A stretch of DNA of 64,000 bases from UBA12202 sp049595035 (GTDB lineage Bacteria; Pseudomonadota; Alphaproteobacteria; Puniceispirillales; UBA1172): NCBI GenBank assembly GCA_049595035.1, contig JBMYKD010000001.1, positions 62,001 to 126,000 of the forward strand. Direction: 5' to 3'. Shown piece after piece: positions 63,692 to 64,000 of the stretch; within the stretch, counting starts at the first letter, position 1; each line of letters starts with the position of its first letter. A program made the position numbers and the translations under genes. The notes under the pieces were generated by a model, which ran no database searches, was not told where the DNA came from, and saw only the letters and a list, made by a program, of their open reading frames with translations.

Positions 63692-64000
63692 ATGCCGGAT
63701 GAAACATTGCCAGCAGAACACGGAAAACCACCGCGACCATCGCCGGATACCCCCGGCTTGACGCCTGTCATTCGTCAGTTTCTGGAAGTAAAAGCCAATC
63801 ATGAAGATAGTTTACTATTTTATCGCATGGGCGATTTTTATGAACTGTTTTTTGATGATGCCGAAATAGCGGCATCAGCACTTGATATCACATTAACCAA
63901 ACGCGGCAAGGCAGATGGACAGGATATTCCCATGTGCGGGGTACCCTTTCATGCCATTGATGCCTATATGACGCGGTTAATTAAACAGGGGTTCCGTGTT
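63692..64000 (+). CDS. mutS: DNA mismatch repair protein MutS, N-terminal part (cut by window edge)
   Basis: The first 103 codons of MutS, open to the window edge. The mismatch-reading domain I is clear: TPVIRQFLEVKANHEDSLLFYRMGDFYELFFDDAEIAA, with the Phe-x-Glu mismatch-contact motif of domain I in FYRMGDFYE and related sequence, then LTKRGKADGQDIPMCGVPFHAIDAY. The ~25-residue start before it is a Pro-rich leader. ATPase domain not in the window. Confidence 0.95.
   Translation, partial: MPDETLPAEHGKPPRPSPDTPGLTPVIRQFLEVKANHEDSLLFYRMGDFYELFFDDAEIAASALDITLTKRGKADGQDIPMCGVPFHAIDAYMTRLIKQGFRV

Overview
The window looks like an origin-proximal chromosome segment of a moderately AT-rich alphaproteobacterium, plausibly marine (the SAR116/Puniceispirillales type is an inference, not shown). 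The markers are a CcrM-type GANTC methyltransferase, alphaproteobacterial families (DUF3576 lipoprotein, Tim44-like protein, FxsA, DUF2244), and the order rho-hemJ-hemE-[409-bp gap with DnaA boxes]-PEP synthase regulator-maf-coaE-dnaQ-secB, which is the classical alphaproteobacterial oriC neighbourhood. There are no insertion sequences, phage genes or CRISPR arrays. Nearly everything is housekeeping.

Layout. 1-9.6 kb: end of malate synthase G, apt, ccrM, sulfate activation (cysD, with an unusual ~180-residue N-terminal extension, and a cysN-cysC fusion), then rnhB-moaB-slt and a family-4-like uracil-DNA glycosylase. 9.7-16.9 kb: ETF-ubiquinone oxidoreductase, a TPR lipoprotein, ispE, tRNA-Gln, an orphan response regulator, ribA and a PLP-binding protein. 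16.9-20.1 kb: a distinctly AT-rich patch with a cupin/JmjC-type oxygenase facing a TPR-sulfotransferase. 20.1-26 kb: a major porin with a strong terminator, then DUF3576-leuS-lptE-holA.

26-35.3 kb is the leftward arm next to the origin: mnmE, mnmG, rsmG, parA and parB run leftwards, with two perfect parS palindromes flanking mnmG. Rho (with a good promoter), hemJ and hemE follow. 35.33-35.74 kb is the predicted oriC. To the right, genes run mostly rightwards: PEP synthase regulator, maf, coaE, dnaQ, then secB and fxsA (leftward), a Tim44-like gene, smr, an XRE regulator, and the his operon (hisB, hisH, a GNAT gene, hisA, hisF, hisE) with a HIT gene. A comM/yifB gene at 45.7-47.2 kb is broken by an in-frame TGA and lacks a start codon.

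47.2-64 kb: gshB, BON lipoprotein, yraN, rsmI, an LpoA-like lipoprotein, hemW-rdgB-rph, then the heat-shock group hrcA-grpE-dnaK-dnaJ with a convincing alphaproteobacterial sigma-32 promoter before dnaK. After it come dapB, DUF2244, nth, a small lipoprotein, a PfkB-family sugar/adenosine kinase and the start of mutS.

The most informative signals are the oriC-parS-parAB region, the extended CysD, the disrupted comM, and the AT-rich oxygenase/sulfotransferase pair beside the porin. I did not find a wholly new multi-gene system; the AT-rich pair is the closest candidate.
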